This document shows positions 50,488 through 60,326 of a stretch of DNA of 64,000 bases, piece after piece (positions within the stretch are counted from its first letter, which is position 1; each line of letters opens with the position of its first letter). The notes under the pieces were generated by a model. That model was given only the letters and a program-made list of their open reading frames with translations, ran no database searches and was not told the DNA's origin. Source of the stretch: Amycolatopsis deserti. GTDB lineage: Bacteria > Actinomycetota > Actinomycetes > Mycobacteriales > Pseudonocardiaceae. The DNA is taken from the NCBI RefSeq assembly GCF_014653945.1, contig NZ_BNAU01000001.1, positions 1,116,001 through 1,180,000 on the forward strand. Reading direction: 5' to 3'. The position numbers were made by a program, and so were the translations under genes.

Positions 50488-52662
50488 ATGTTCGCTCGGC
50501 TCGGGCGGTTCGCCGCCGACCACGCACGGCTCGTCCTCGTCGTCGCCGGCGTGCTCCTCGCGGGCGCGGCCGTCCTCGGCATGACGGCCTTCGGCAAGCT
50601 CGAGTCCCAGGGGTTCGACGACCCGGGCTCGGACTCCAGCCGCGCCCACGCCCTCGCCGAACAGCACTTCGGCGGCGAGGACAACCTCCTGTTCCTCGTC
50701 GAGGCCCGCGACGGCACGGTCGACGACCCGGCCACCCGCGCCGCCGCGACCGCCCTGACCGAACGCCTCACCGCCGACCCCGCCCTGGAATCGGTCACCT
50801 CCTACTGGGCCACCGGCGCCCCACCCCTGCGCGCCGACGACGGCCGGTCCGCGCTGATCGTCACCCAGCCCGCCGACACCTCCAGCGACGCGGTCGAGGC
50901 CCTGGTGGACCGCTATCAGGGCGCGGACGGCCCGATCACGGTCACCGCGGGCGGCGGCGCGGTCGTCGGGCTCGACATCAACGGCCAGGTCAGCCGCGAC
51001 CTCCTGGTCGCCGAGATGATCGCCGTCCCGATCATCCTCGTCCTGCTCTTCCTCGTCTTCGGCAGCGCCGTGGCCGCCCTGCTGCCGCTGGTGGTCGGCG
51101 GGATCGCGGTGCTGGGCACGTTCGCCGAGCTGTCGGTGTTCGGATCGCTGACCGACGTGTCGGTGTTCGCGATCAACCTGACCACCGCGCTCGGCCTCGG
51201 CCTGGGCATCGACTACGCGCTGCTCATGGTCAGCCGCTTCCGGGAGGAACTGTCCGGTGGGGCGGACACCCGCACCGCGGTGATCCGCACCGTGGCCAGC
51301 GCGGGCCGCACGATCAGCTTCAGCGCCGCCACCGTCGCCGTCGCCCTCGCCGCGCTGCTGCTGTTCCCCCAGTACTTCCTGCGGTCCTTCGCCTACGCCG
51401 GCATCGGCGTCATCGTGATCGCCATGCTCGCCGCCGTGGTCGTGCTGCCGGCACTGCTGACCGTCCTCGGGCCGCGGGTCAACGCCGGCCGCCTGCCCTG
51501 GGCGCGTGGCCGCACACCCAGCACCGTCTCGGCGTTCTGGGGACGGGTCGCGGCGTTCGCGTCGAAGCGGCCCGCGCTCGCCGCGGTGCCGGTGCTCGTG
51601 GTGCTGGTCGCGGCCGCCACTCCCCTGCTCGGCGTCCAGTTCGGCACCCCCGACGAGCGAGTGCTGCCGGACACCGCGCCCAGCCGCGTCGTCGGCGACG
51701 AGCTGCGCGCCGACTTCCCGGCCAACGACAGCCGGGCCATCGAGGTCATCGCCCTCGGCTCACCCGACCAGCCCACGATCGCCGGCTACGCCAGCCGCCT
51801 CTCACAGCTGGAGGGCGTCGCGCAGGTGTCCTCCAGCGCGGGCGGTTTCACCCACGGCCGCGCCGACCGGCCGGCCAACCCGGCGCTCGCGGCGCCCGGC
51901 GCGCAGAAACTGTCGGTCGTGACCACCGCCGACTCGCGGTCGGCCGAGGCCGAAGCCGTCGTCGCGCAGGTGCGGGCGCTGCCGGCGCCGGCCGGACTGG
52001 ACGTCGTGGTCGGTGGGGACGCGGCCGCGCTGGTGGACAGCAAGGACGCCATCGGCAGCCGGCTCCCCCTCGCGGCCGGCCTGATCGCCGTCACCACGTT
52101 CATCCTGCTGTTCCTGTTCACCGGCAGCGTGCTGCAACCGCTGCGGGCGCTGCTGTTCAACCTGCTCAGCCTGTCCGCCACGATGGGCGTGATGGTGCTG
52201 GTCTTCCAGGACGGCCTCGCCTCCGGGTTCCTCGGCTTCACGCCGCTGCCGCTGGACACCAGCATGCTGATGCTGCTGTTCTGCATCGCGTTCGGACTGT
52301 CCATGGACTACGAGGTGTTCGTGGTCAGCCGCATCAAGGAGGCCCACGACCACGGCCTCGGCCCGCGCGAGGCGGTGGTGCACGGGCTGTCCCGCACCGG
52401 GCGGATCGTCTCGGCCGCGGCGCTGCTGCTCGCGGTCAGCGTGTTCGCCTTCGGCACCAGCGGCGTGAGCTTCATCCAGATGTTCGGACTCGGCACCGGC
52501 CTGGCGATCCTCATCGACGCGACCCTGGTGCGCGGTGTGCTGCTGCCCGCGGGCATGCGCCTGCTCGGCCGCTACGCCTGGTGGGCGCCGAAACCGCTAC
52601 GCCGCCTGCACGACCACGTCGGCGTCAGCGAAACCGAGCAGCAACCCGCCGCGGTGCGTTAG
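50488..52662 (+). CDS. MMPL-family RND transporter
   Basis: A 724-residue MMPL protein with the two-fold RND plan. A helix at ~12-33 is followed by an extracytoplasmic domain (~40-175), five helices (~180-360) with GLGIDYALLMVSRFREEL, a second helix and domain (~375-540), and five helices (~545-700) with AFGLSMDYEVFVVSRIKEAH. The Asp-Tyr pairs in both repeats carry protons. It exports lipids or hydrophobic compounds. ATG 50488 has GAGGTGG before it. It interrupts the paf neighbourhood and appears to be an insertion together with its TetR. Confidence 0.93.
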   Translation: MFARLGRFAADHARLVLVVAGVLLAGAAVLGMTAFGKLESQGFDDPGSDSSRAHALAEQHFGGEDNLLFLVEARDGTVDDPATRAAATALTERLTADPALESVTSYWATGAPPLRADDGRSALIVTQPADTSSDAVEALVDRYQGADGPITVTAGGGAVVGLDINGQVSRDLLVAEMIAVPIILVLLFLVFGSAVAALLPLVVGGIAVLGTFAELSVFGSLTDVSVFAINLTTALGLGLGIDYALLMVSRFREELSGGADTRTAVIRTVASAGRTISFSAATVAVALAALLLFPQYFLRSFAYAGIGVIVIAMLAAVVVLPALLTVLGPRVNAGRLPWARGRTPSTVSAFWGRVAAFASKRPALAAVPVLVVLVAAATPLLGVQFGTPDERVLPDTAPSRVVGDELRADFPANDSRAIEVIALGSPDQPTIAGYASRLSQLEGVAQVSSSAGGFTHGRADRPANPALAAPGAQKLSVVTTADSRSAEAEAVVAQVRALPAPAGLDVVVGGDAAALVDSKDAIGSRLPLAAGLIAVTTFILLFLFTGSVLQPLRALLFNLLSLSATMGVMVLVFQDGLASGFLGFTPLPLDTSMLMLLFCIAFGLSMDYEVFVVSRIKEAHDHGLGPREAVVHGLSRTGRIVSAAALLLAVSVFAFGTSGVSFIQMFGLGTGLAILIDATLVRGVLLPAGMRLLGRYAWWAPKPLRRLHDHVGVSETEQQPAAVR

Positions 52663-53429
52663 CGGCGCTCCCACGGGATCTGCTCGCCCGCCTCCACCGG
52701 GAACGGCAACCGGTTCTCCGGTGGGGGCAGCGGGCACGTGGCGAGGTCGATGAACGCACACGGCAGGTTCACCGCCCGGTTGAAGTCCAGCTCCACCCGG
52801 CCCTCGGCGTCCGGCGCGCCGACCGACAGACTCCGGTTCGCCGCGTACGTCGTCACTCCCGAGGTCGCGTCGGTGAACAGCACCGAGAACGCCGCGCCGC
52901 CCTTGCCGTTGAACGCGGTCAGCGCGAACTCCTCGCCCCGGTAGGCGAACCGCAGCACGCCCGGGGAGGAGTACACATGCGACAGTCCTTCCACGACCGC
53001 CCCGACCGTCACCGCGCGCGGCTCGTCGAACGGCTCGAACCGGCCGGGCAGCACCCACGCCGGATCCGGCTCGTAGGCGGGCACCCCGCGGAACGCCGCC
53101 CGCACCGGCGCCGCCGGGTCCCGCAACCGCAGCAGGTACCCGCTGCGCCGCGCCACCTCCACGACCCGGTCACCGGCCTTCACCATCTCGCCCGGCCCGC
53201 TGTTGACCAGCTCGAACCGCGTCGTGCCGGACACGCCGAACTCCTCGTCCGGCTCGACCACCACGACCGCGGCGTCGGCCTCTTCGTGCCAGGTGCCGGG
53301 GATGCCGTCGAACCGCTGCGGCTCCGGCGTCAGCCAGTGCCGCGCCGTGATGCTCAACCACCCGTGCGGCTCCGCCAGCACCCGCTCCCGCTCGGCGTGC
53401 CAGGCCCGCCACTGCTCCGCGAACGTCAT
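52659..53429 (-). CDS. DUF1684-family protein coupled to pafA
   Basis: A 256-residue DUF1684 protein with [29 protein letters not shown], an [20 protein letters not shown] centre and the metal-site-like [19 protein letters not shown], then [20 protein letters not shown] near the end. The family's function is unknown. It starts at ATG 53429, overlapping the pafA stop as ATGA, so it is translated with the Pup ligase. It is convergent with and touches the MMPL gene. Confidence 0.88.
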   Translation of the reverse strand: MTFAEQWRAWHAERERVLAEPHGWLSITARHWLTPEPQRFDGIPGTWHEEADAAVVVVEPDEEFGVSGTTRFELVNSGPGEMVKAGDRVVEVARRSGYLLRLRDPAAPVRAAFRGVPAYEPDPAWVLPGRFEPFDEPRAVTVGAVVEGLSHVYSSPGVLRFAYRGEEFALTAFNGKGGAAFSVLFTDATSGVTTYAANRSLSVGAPDAEGRVELDFNRAVNLPCAFIDLATCPLPPPENRLPFPVEAGEQIPWERR

Positions 53430-54784
53430 AGCGAGCTGATCAGCCGGTCGACGCGCTCGTCCACCGCGCGGAACGGGTCCTTGCACAGCACGGTCCGCTG
53501 CGCCTGGTCGTTGAGCTTGAGGTGCACCCAGTCGACCGTGAAGTCCCGCCCGGCGGCCTGCGCGGCGGCGATGAAATCACCCCGCAGCTTCGCCCGCGTG
53601 GTCTGCGGCGGCGTGTCCTTGGCCAGCTCGATCTCCCCGTCGTCGGTGATCCGCCGCACCAGCCCCTTGCGCTGCAGCAGGTCGAACAGGCCCCGGCCGC
53701 GCCGGATGTCGTGGTAGGCCAGGTCCAGCTGCGCCACCCGCGGGCTGGACAGGTCCAGGTTGTGCTTGGCCCGGTACCGCTCCACCAGCCGGTGCTTGAT
53801 CGCCCAGTCGATCTCGGTGTCGATCTTGCCGAAGTCCTGCTGCTCCACCGCGTCCAGCGCGCGGCCCCACAGCTCCACCACCCGCTGCGCGGTCGGGCCC
53901 GAGTCGTTGGCCTGCACGTGCTGCACCGCCCGGCCGTAGTACTCGCGCTGGATGTCCAGCGCCGAGGCCTCCCGCCCGCCGGCCAGCCGCACCGGGCGCC
54001 GCCCGGTCAGGTCGTGGCTGATCTCGCGGATCGCCCGGATCGGGTTGTCCAGCGTGAAGTCCCGGAACTGCACGCCCTGCTCGATCATCTCGAGCACCAG
54101 GTTCGCCGTGCCGATCTTCAGCAGCGTCGTCGGCTCGGCCATGTTCGAATCGCCCACGATGACGTGCAGCCGCCGGTACCGCTCGGCGTCGGCGTGCGGC
54201 TCGTCGCGGGTGTTGATGATCGGCCGCGACCGGGTCGTGGCGCTGGAGACGCCCTCCCAGATGTGCTCGGCCCGCTGCGACAGGCAGTACACCGCGCCCC
54301 GCGGCGTCTGCAGCACCTTGCCCGCGCCGCAGATCAGCTGACGGGTCACCAGGAACGGCAGCAGCACGTCCGCGATCCGGGAGAACTCGCCCGCGCGCGT
54401 CACCAGGTAGTTCTCGTGACAGCCGTAGGAGTTGCCCGCCGAGTCGGTGTTGTTCTTGAACAGGAAGATGTCACCGCCGATGCCCTCGTCGGCCAGCCGC
54501 CGCTCCGCGTCGACCAGCAGGTCCTCGAGGATCCGCTCGCCGGCCTTGTCGTGCGTGACGAGCTGCACCAGGTCGTCGCACTCGGCCGTGGCGTACTCCG
54601 GGTGCGAGCCCACGTCCAGGTAGAGCCGGGAGCCGTTGGACAGGAAGACGTTGGACGAGCGCCCCCACGACACGACCCGCCGGAACAGGTAGCGCGCCAC
54701 CTCATCGGGCGAGAGCCGGCGCTGCCCGTGGAACGTGCAGGTGACGCCGAACTCGGTCTCGATGCCAAAAATCCGCCGCTGCAT
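53426..54784 (-). CDS. pafA: Pup-protein ligase PafA
   Basis: A 452-residue glutamine-synthetase-fold ligase. Hallmarks are [18 protein letters not shown] with the metal-binding Glu, [40 protein letters not shown] and [20 protein letters not shown], then [15 protein letters not shown]. It joins the C-terminal Glu of Pup to substrate lysines. The length is normal. It is separated from pafBC by the DUF1684 and MMPL/TetR genes. DUF1684 is coupled downstream. Confidence 0.97.
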   Translation of the reverse strand: MQRRIFGIETEFGVTCTFHGQRRLSPDEVARYLFRRVVSWGRSSNVFLSNGSRLYLDVGSHPEYATAECDDLVQLVTHDKAGERILEDLLVDAERRLADEGIGGDIFLFKNNTDSAGNSYGCHENYLVTRAGEFSRIADVLLPFLVTRQLICGAGKVLQTPRGAVYCLSQRAEHIWEGVSSATTRSRPIINTRDEPHADAERYRRLHVIVGDSNMAEPTTLLKIGTANLVLEMIEQGVQFRDFTLDNPIRAIREISHDLTGRRPVRLAGGREASALDIQREYYGRAVQHVQANDSGPTAQRVVELWGRALDAVEQQDFGKIDTEIDWAIKHRLVERYRAKHNLDLSSPRVAQLDLAYHDIRRGRGLFDLLQRKGLVRRITDDGEIELAKDTPPQTTRAKLRGDFIAAAQAAGRDFTVDWVHLKLNDQAQRTVLCKDPFRAVDERVDRLISSL

Positions 54785-54965
54785 CTCTCAATGCTAGGCG
54801 CTTTTGGCCCTGTCGCGGTGCGCCGTTCGGGCGGCGACACGCCGGGTGATCGTCGCACCACGTGCCGGACCACCGCGGACAGGGCCGTCACCAGGGGTTT
54901 CCCACCTTGTGGTCGAGGCCACCCGATAGAGTCGAACCGGACTGCGACAGGGGTGATCCGAAACC

Positions 54966-55760
54966 GTGACCGGCCACGCGCTGCGAGCCGACTGCGCCAA
55001 CTGCTTCGGCCTGTGCTGCGTGGCCCTGCCCTTCGCCGCCTCCGCGGACTTCGCGATGGACAAGGACGCCGGCACACCGTGCCACAACCTGCTCGACGAC
55101 TTCCGCTGCGGCATCCACTCCCAGCTGCGGGAGAAGGGCTTCACCGGCTGCACCGCCTTCGACTGCTTCGGCGCCGGGCAGCGCGTCTCCCAGGAAACCT
55201 TCGGCGGCCGCGACTGGCGCACCGCGCCCGAGACCCGGCAGCCGATGTTCGCCGCGTTCCCGGTGATGCGGCAGCTGCACGAGCTGCTGTTCTACCTCAC
55301 CGAGGCGCTCGGGCTGCCCGCCGCGCGCCCGGCGCACGACGAGCTGCGGGCGGCGCTGGCGGAGACTGAGCGGATGGCCGCCGGCGGCCCCGGCGAGCTG
55401 GTGCGGCTCGACGTGGCCGGCCACCGGGAGAAGGTGAGCGGCCTGCTGCTGCGGGCGAGCGAACTGGTCCGCGGCAAACGGGGCAAGAACCGCCGCGGAG
55501 CCGACCTGATGGGCGCGAAGCTGCGCGGAGCCGACCTGAGGGCCGCCAACCTGCGCGGCGCGTACCTCATCGGCGCCGACCTGCGCCGCGCCGACCTGCG
55601 CCAGGCCGATCTCATCGGAGCGGACTTCCGCGGGGCGGATCTGGCGGGCGCGGACCTGACCGGCAGCCTGTTCCTCACGCAGGCCCAGGTCAACGCCGCC
55701 CGCGGAGACACGACGACGCGCCTGCCGGATGGGCTCACGCGACCGTCGCACTGGACCTGA
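54966..55760 (+). CDS. Pentapeptide-repeat protein with N-terminal cysteine-rich region
   Basis: A 264-residue protein. The N-terminal ~110 residues contain CANCFGLCC (Cys10, 13, 17, 18) and further cysteines (TPCHNLLDDFRCGIH, GCTAFDCFGAG), a pattern like metal- or disulfide-binding proteins. The middle is helical. Residues ~178-232 are A(D/N)LxG pentapeptide repeats (GADLMGAKLRGADLRAANLR and on), forming a right-handed beta helix of about three coils. Function unknown; pentapeptide proteins can mimic DNA and protect gyrase, but this short repeat makes that uncertain. GTG 54966. Confidence 0.85.
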   Translation: MTGHALRADCANCFGLCCVALPFAASADFAMDKDAGTPCHNLLDDFRCGIHSQLREKGFTGCTAFDCFGAGQRVSQETFGGRDWRTAPETRQPMFAAFPVMRQLHELLFYLTEALGLPAARPAHDELRAALAETERMAAGGPGELVRLDVAGHREKVSGLLLRASELVRGKRGKNRRGADLMGAKLRGADLRAANLRGAYLIGADLRRADLRQADLIGADFRGADLAGADLTGSLFLTQAQVNAARGDTTTRLPDGLTRPSHWT

Positions 55761-55830
55761 CCACGGCACCGTGCCCAGCTGAACGCCGCGCGGGGACGAC
55801 TCTCCCGGCCAGCCGGACCACGGCCCACTG

Positions 55831-56080
55831 GGCGAGGGCTCCCGGTGCCCGCGGGCGCCGCCGCGCGGAGCCGGTGAGGTGCCGAGCAGGCGGCTCCGGG
55901 CCGCGCCCAGACCAGCCACGCGAAATCGGCACTCCGCCCACGCGCCCTGCCCGATCGGCGAGGACTCGCGGTACCCGCGGGCGCCACAGCGCGGAGCCGA
56001 TCAGGCACCCGACCAGGCGCTGCGGGCCCTGCCCAGACCGGCCGCGCAAATCGCCACCCCAACCTCGCGCCCTGCCGATC
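55831..56080. repeat. Imperfect ~125-bp tandem repeat, two copies
   Basis: Copy 1 (55831-55956) and copy 2 (55957-56080) each begin GGCGAGG and share CCGCGGGCGCC, CGCGGAGCCG, GGGCC-GCCCAGACC and a closing CGCCCTGCC(C)GATC. A third copy starts at 56081 and breaks off after about 10 bp. No gene is convincing in the 390-bp gap (55761-56151). It lies between the convergent pentapeptide and prcA genes. Confidence 0.7.
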
Positions 56081-56111
56081 GGCGAGGCCGCCGCGCCCCG
56101 GGCATGCGAAA

Positions 56112-56139
56112 GGGCCCCCGGACCGAAGTCCGAGGGCCC
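56112..56139. terminator. Hairpin terminator between pentapeptide gene and prcA
   Basis: Arms 56112-56123 (GGGCCCCCGGAC) and 56128-56139 (GTCCGAGGGCCC) pair with one mismatch around CGAA, 12 bp before the prcA stop. It probably ends the proteasome operon on the minus strand. Confidence 0.75.
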
Positions 56140-56151
56140 CGCACCAGAAAC

Positions 56152-56904
56152 TCAGCTCGCCGGCGGGGTCTCGCCGTCCTCCGGGGCCTCCGGCGTCGCC
56201 TCGGGGGACTCGGCCGGCTGCTCCGGCAGCAGCGCGTCCAGCGCCGCGCCCTGGATCCGCCGGAACTTGCGGCCCGGCCGCTCCCGGTCCAGCACCGCGA
56301 CCTCCAGCTTCAGCGGCGCACTGTCTCCGTTGTTGCTGACCGCCCGCAGCGCGTCCAGCGCCACCTTCAGCGCGTCCCGCAGCTCCAGGCCGTCCTCGTA
56401 GATCTCCTTCAGCTTGTTCGCCACCGGCTCCGTCTGACCACCGGTCACCACGTACCGCGGCTCGTCGAAGATCGAGCCGTCGTAGGTCAGCCGGAACAGC
56501 TGGTCCTCCTCCGGCGCCGACCCCACCTCGGCCACGCACAGCTCCACCTCGTACGGCTTGAGCTGCTCGGTGAAGATGCTGCCCAGCGTCGCCGCATAGG
56601 CGTTGGCCAGCGCCCGCGCCGTCACGTCCCGGCGGTCGTACTGGTAGCCCTTCAGATCCGCGTGCCGGATCCCGGCCACCCGCAGGTTCTCGTACTCGCT
56701 GTACCGGCCGACCGCGGCGAACCCGATCCGGTCGTAGATCTCGGAGATCTTGTGCAGCGTCGTCGACGGGTTCTCGGCCACGAACAACACACCGCTGCGG
56801 TACTTCAGCACGACCACACTCCGGCCGCGCGCGATGCCCTTGCGCGCGAGCTCCGAGCGCTCGCGCATCAACTGCTCAGGAGAGGCGTACAGCGGCAGCG
56901 TCAC
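56152..56904 (-). CDS. prcA: 20S proteasome alpha subunit
   Basis: A 250-residue alpha subunit. The N-terminal gate region [40 protein letters not shown] and the [20 protein letters not shown] segment are typical of actinobacterial PrcA. The acidic Pro/Glu-rich tail ([20 protein letters not shown]) is common. It forms the outer rings that gate the core and dock the Mpa ATPase. It lies 54 bp after prcB. Confidence 0.96.
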   Translation of the reverse strand: MTLPLYASPEQLMRERSELARKGIARGRSVVVLKYRSGVLFVAENPSTTLHKISEIYDRIGFAAVGRYSEYENLRVAGIRHADLKGYQYDRRDVTARALANAYAATLGSIFTEQLKPYEVELCVAEVGSAPEEDQLFRLTYDGSIFDEPRYVVTGGQTEPVANKLKEIYEDGLELRDALKVALDALRAVSNNGDSAPLKLEVAVLDRERPGRKFRRIQGAALDALLPEQPAESPEATPEAPEDGETPPAS

Positions 56905-56958
56905 GGTCAGGCTCCAAGGATGCTCGAAGGAAGGGGAAGTTCAGCTACGGGCACGGCG

Positions 56959-57813
56959 TCACGTGCGGCCGCGGGTGGCCTGCTCGGCCCGCCCCGCGAC
57001 GACCGCCTCCGCCACCGCGGCGGCCTGCTCGTCCGGCAGCCGCACCGCGCCGCGCTCGGCGGTGATCGTCACCAGCGTCGGGAAGATCCGGCGCACCAGG
57101 TCCGGCCCGCCGGTCGCGCTGTCGTCGTCGGCCGCGTCGTACAGCGACTCCACCGCCGTGCGCACCGCGGTCTCCTCGTCGGCGTCCGGGTCGTACAGCT
57201 TCTTCAGCGCCGACTTCGCGAACAGCGACCCCGACCCGATCGCGTGGTAGCCCGCGCGCTCCTCGTACCGGCCACCGGTCACGTCGTAGGACACGATCCG
57301 CCCGGCGCGCTTCGGGTCGTCGGCCTCGATGTCGTAGCCGACGAACAGCGGCAGCGCCGCCAGCCCCGCCATCGCCACGTCCAGGTTGCCCTTGACCATG
57401 GTGGCGAGCTTGTTCGTCTTGCCGTCCAGCGACAGCGGAACGCCCTCGATCTTCTCGTAGTGCGCCAGCTCGACCGCGTACAGCCGCACCAGTTCCAGCG
57501 CGATCCCGGCGCTGCCCGCGATGCCCACCGCGGAATAGGCGTCGGTGACGTGCACCTTCTCCATGTCCCGCGACGCGATCAGGTTGCCCGAGGTCGCCCG
57601 GCGGTCACCGGCGACCAGCACGCCACCGGCGAACGTCACGGCCACGATCGTGGTGCCGTGCGGCGCGTCCACCGGACCGGCGTTCGGCAGCTGCCGGCGA
57701 CCCGGCAGCAGGTCAGGCGCCTGCATGCGGAGGAACTCGGCGAACGACGACGTCGTGCTCGAGAAGAAGGCAGCGGGCAGCGCGGAGCCCGTGGGGCCCG
57801 AGGTGTGTTCCAT
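56959..57813 (-). CDS. prcB: 20S proteasome beta subunit
   Basis: A 284-residue catalytic subunit. A 53-residue propeptide ([20 protein letters not shown] visible) precedes the cleavage site [13 protein letters not shown], making Thr54 the mature nucleophile Thr1. The catalytic Asp and Lys are in [20 protein letters not shown], and [20 protein letters not shown] follows. The mature chain is about 231 residues. ATG 57813 is chosen; a longer frame starts in the gap before pup. Confidence 0.96.
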   Translation of the reverse strand: MEHTSGPTGSALPAAFFSSTTSSFAEFLRMQAPDLLPGRRQLPNAGPVDAPHGTTIVAVTFAGGVLVAGDRRATSGNLIASRDMEKVHVTDAYSAVGIAGSAGIALELVRLYAVELAHYEKIEGVPLSLDGKTNKLATMVKGNLDVAMAGLAALPLFVGYDIEADDPKRAGRIVSYDVTGGRYEERAGYHAIGSGSLFAKSALKKLYDPDADEETAVRTAVESLYDAADDDSATGGPDLVRRIFPTLVTITAERGAVRLPDEQAAAVAEAVVAGRAEQATRGRT

Positions 57814-57934
57814 ACGTGCTCGTGGTTCCCATCGACGAAGTGTGACGCTCCCGCGGACCCCGAGCCCGCGGAAGCGCGACAACCGGCACTACAAGCTACT
57901 CAGTGCGACCACCCTAATGGCCGCGGGTGAGCGG

Positions 57935-58129
57935 TTACTCGCCGCCCTTTTGCACGTAGGCGCGCACGAAGTCCTCGGCGTTCTCCTCGAGCACGTCGTC
58001 GATCTCGTCCAGGATCGTGTCGACGTCCTCACCCAGCTTCTCGCGGCGTTCCTGGCCGGCCGGGGCACCACCCTCGACCTCGTCGTCGGAGCCGCCGCCA
58101 CCGTGCTTCTCGATCTTCTCCTGAGCCAT
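57935..58129 (-). CDS. pup: Prokaryotic ubiquitin-like protein Pup (Gly-Gly-Glu form)
   Basis: A 64-residue Pup. The N-terminal half is acidic, Gly/Glu/Gln-rich and disordered. The helix VDTILDEIDDVLEENAEDFV is the part that binds the Mpa coiled coil. The chain ends YVQKGGE, so the last residue is Glu rather than the Gln of mycobacteria and Streptomyces. Dop deamidation is therefore not needed to make it ligatable. It lies 70 bp after dop and 121 bp before prcB. Confidence 0.97.
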   Translation of the reverse strand: MAQEKIEKHGGGGSDDEVEGGAPAGQERREKLGEDVDTILDEIDDVLEENAEDFVRAYVQKGGE

Positions 58130-58199
58130 CTCGCCTCCCGGTGAGTCCTGTCCCTAGCCTACCCAGAGACCACGACAATCGGTGGTTTTCCCGCTGCGG

Positions 58200-59702
58200 T
58201 CAGTCCGAACCCGTCAGCGCCTCGACCAGTTCCTCCGCCGTCTCCGACTCGTCCAACAGCCGTCCGACGTGCGCCTTCGTGCCCCGCAGCGGCTCCAGCG
58301 TCGGGATCCGGACCAGCGACTCCTTGCCCACATCGAAAATCACCGAGTCCCACGACGCGGCCGCGATCGACGTCGCGTACTTCTCCAGCGCCCGCCCGCG
58401 GAAGTAGGCCCGCGTGTCCTCCGGCGGGCTCGTGATCGCCGCCTGCACCTCCTCCTCGGTGACCAGCCGCTTCATCGAGCCCCGCGCCACCAGGCGGTTG
58501 TACAGGCCCTTCTGCAGCCGCACGTCGGAGTACTGCAGGTCCACCAGGTGCAGCCGCGGCGCCGCCCACCCCAGGTTGTCCCGCTGCCGGTAGCCCTCCA
58601 GCAGCCGCAGCTTCGCCGGCCAGTCCAGCCGGTCCGCGCACTCCGCCGGGTCCCTGGCCAGCGCGTCCAGGATCTCGCCCCAGACCCGCAGCACCTCCTT
58701 GGACACCTGGTCGCCACCGGTGCGCTCCAGGTGCGCCGCGGCCAGCTCGTGGTAGGCGAACTGCAGGTCGAGCCCGGTGTACTTGCGGCCGTTGGCCAGC
58801 GACACCTTCGTCTTCAGCGTCGGATCGTGGCTGATCTGGTGCACCGCGCGCACCGGCTCGTCCAGCTTCAGGTCGTCGAACCGCTGACCGGCCTCGATCA
58901 TGTCCAGCACCAGCGCCGTGGTGCCCAGCTTCAGGTAGGTCGAGTACTCGGCCATGTTCGCGTCGCCGATGATGACGTGCAGCCGCCGGTACTTGTCCGC
59001 GTCGGCGTGCGGCTCGTCGCGGGTGTTGATGATCCCCCGCTTCAGCGTCGTCTCCAGGCCGACCTCGACCTCGATGTAGTCCGAGCGCTGCGACAGCTGG
59101 AAACCCGCCTCCTCGCCCTGCGGGCCGATGCCCACCCGGCCCGAGCCGGTGACCACCTGCCGCGACACGAAGAACGGCGTCAGCCCCGAGATCACCGAGG
59201 TGAACGGCGTCGACCGGGCCATCAGGTAGTTCTCGTGGGTGCCGTAGCTGGCGCCCTTGCCGTCCACGTTGTTCTTGTACAGCTGCAACTGCGGCTGCCC
59301 GGGCACGGTGGCCGCCCGCATCGCGGCCTCCTCCATCACCCGCTCCCCCGCCTTGTCCCAGATGACCCCGTCCCGCGGGTTGGTCACCTCGGGTGCCGAG
59401 TACTCCGGGTGCGCGTGGTCGACGTAGAGCCGGGCGCCGTTGGTCAGGATGACGTTGGCCGCGCCGAGGTCCTCCACGTCCGGGTCGTGCCCTGGACCGC
59501 CCGGGCCCGCCAGGTCGAAGCCCCGGGCGTCGCGCAGCGGCGACTCGACCTCGTAGTCCCACCGCGCGCGCCGCGCCCGCGGGATGTCCGCGGCCGCCGC
59601 GTAGGCCAGCACGACCTGCGTCGATGTCAGTACCGGATTGGCCGTCGCGTCGCCCGGCACGGCGATGCCGTACTCGACTTCGGTTCCCATGATCCGCCGC
59701 AT
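58200..59702 (-). CDS. dop: Depupylase/deamidase of Pup (Dop)
   Basis: A 500-residue glutamine-synthetase-fold enzyme and homologue of Paf[21 protein letters not shown] has the metal Glu, and a Dop-loop region ([20 protein letters not shown]) is present. [20 protein letters not shown] and [20 protein letters not shown] follow, then [15 protein letters not shown]. Because Pup here ends in Glu, its main task should be removing Pup from substrates. ATG 59702. Confidence 0.96.
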   Translation of the reverse strand: MRRIMGTEVEYGIAVPGDATANPVLTSTQVVLAYAAAADIPRARRARWDYEVESPLRDARGFDLAGPGGPGHDPDVEDLGAANVILTNGARLYVDHAHPEYSAPEVTNPRDGVIWDKAGERVMEEAAMRAATVPGQPQLQLYKNNVDGKGASYGTHENYLMARSTPFTSVISGLTPFFVSRQVVTGSGRVGIGPQGEEAGFQLSQRSDYIEVEVGLETTLKRGIINTRDEPHADADKYRRLHVIIGDANMAEYSTYLKLGTTALVLDMIEAGQRFDDLKLDEPVRAVHQISHDPTLKTKVSLANGRKYTGLDLQFAYHELAAAHLERTGGDQVSKEVLRVWGEILDALARDPAECADRLDWPAKLRLLEGYRQRDNLGWAAPRLHLVDLQYSDVRLQKGLYNRLVARGSMKRLVTEEEVQAAITSPPEDTRAYFRGRALEKYATSIAAASWDSVIFDVGKESLVRIPTLEPLRGTKAHVGRLLDESETAEELVEALTGSD

Positions 59703-59792
59703 GTCCCAAGCCTACGGGTCGCGGGCGGCGACGGTGAGCGGGCCACCGGTTGCGACCAGGTAAAGCACCCGGATCTGCGATGCTGGTTTCCG

Positions 59793-60308
59793 ATGGTGAA
59801 CAGCGCGGAGGAGATGGTCGCCCACTACGACGCCGCGGGCGCGGTCGTGGGCCGGGTGCGGCGCGCCGACATGCGAAAACACGGCCTCTGGCACGCCGCG
59901 ACGCTGGTCCTGGTCCGCTCCGGCGACGGCACCCGGGTCTACGTGCACCGGCGATCACCGGACAAGGACGTGTTCCCGGACCTGCACGACTGCTGGGCGG
60001 GCGGCGTGGTCGCCGCGGACGAGACACCCGCCGAGGGCGCGGAACGGGAGCTGGCCGAGGAACTGGGCGTGCGCGGCGCGCCCCTGCGGCCGCTGTTCAC
60101 GTTCACGTTCGAGCAGCCACCGCTGCGCTGCCACTACTTCGCCTACGAGGTGCGCTGGGACGGCCCGGTCGTGCACCAGCCGGAGGAAATCGTCTCGGGT
60201 GCCTGGATGTCCCTGGACGAGCTGCGGGCCTGGGCGCAGGACCCGGAAAGCCCTTTCGTGCCCGACGGCAGGCACGCGATCCGCGAGTGGTTCCGCCGCC
60301 GGGGGTAG
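59793..60308 (+). CDS. Nudix hydrolase
   Basis: A 171-residue Nudix protein. The Nudix box is GGVVAADETPAEGAEREL followed by AEELGV (residues ~68-91), matching GX5EX7REUXEEXGU. The N-terminal HGLWHAATLVLVRSG and RVYVHRRSPDKDVFPDL resemble the isopentenyl-diphosphate-isomerase/YfcD-like subgroup. It hydrolyses a nucleoside-diphosphate-linked compound. It is divergent from dop and convergent with the lipoprotein gene. ATG 59793. Confidence 0.9.
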   Translation: MVNSAEEMVAHYDAAGAVVGRVRRADMRKHGLWHAATLVLVRSGDGTRVYVHRRSPDKDVFPDLHDCWAGGVVAADETPAEGAERELAEELGVRGAPLRPLFTFTFEQPPLRCHYFAYEVRWDGPVVHQPEEIVSGAWMSLDELRAWAQDPESPFVPDGRHAIREWFRRRG

Positions 60309-60326
60309 CGCTTTCCGGGACGGAAC

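Noticed and set aside
50280..53717. An 1,145-codon plus-strand frame over TetR, MMPL and DUF1684
   Set aside because: A shadow of the MMPL gene in another frame, rich in Arg/Pro/Ala, no recognisable domain.
55292..56539. A minus-strand frame of about 415 codons covering the tandem repeat region
   Set aside because: It is antisense to the pentapeptide gene and prcA at its ends, and its middle is simply the translated repeat. No ribosome site or codon bias supports it.
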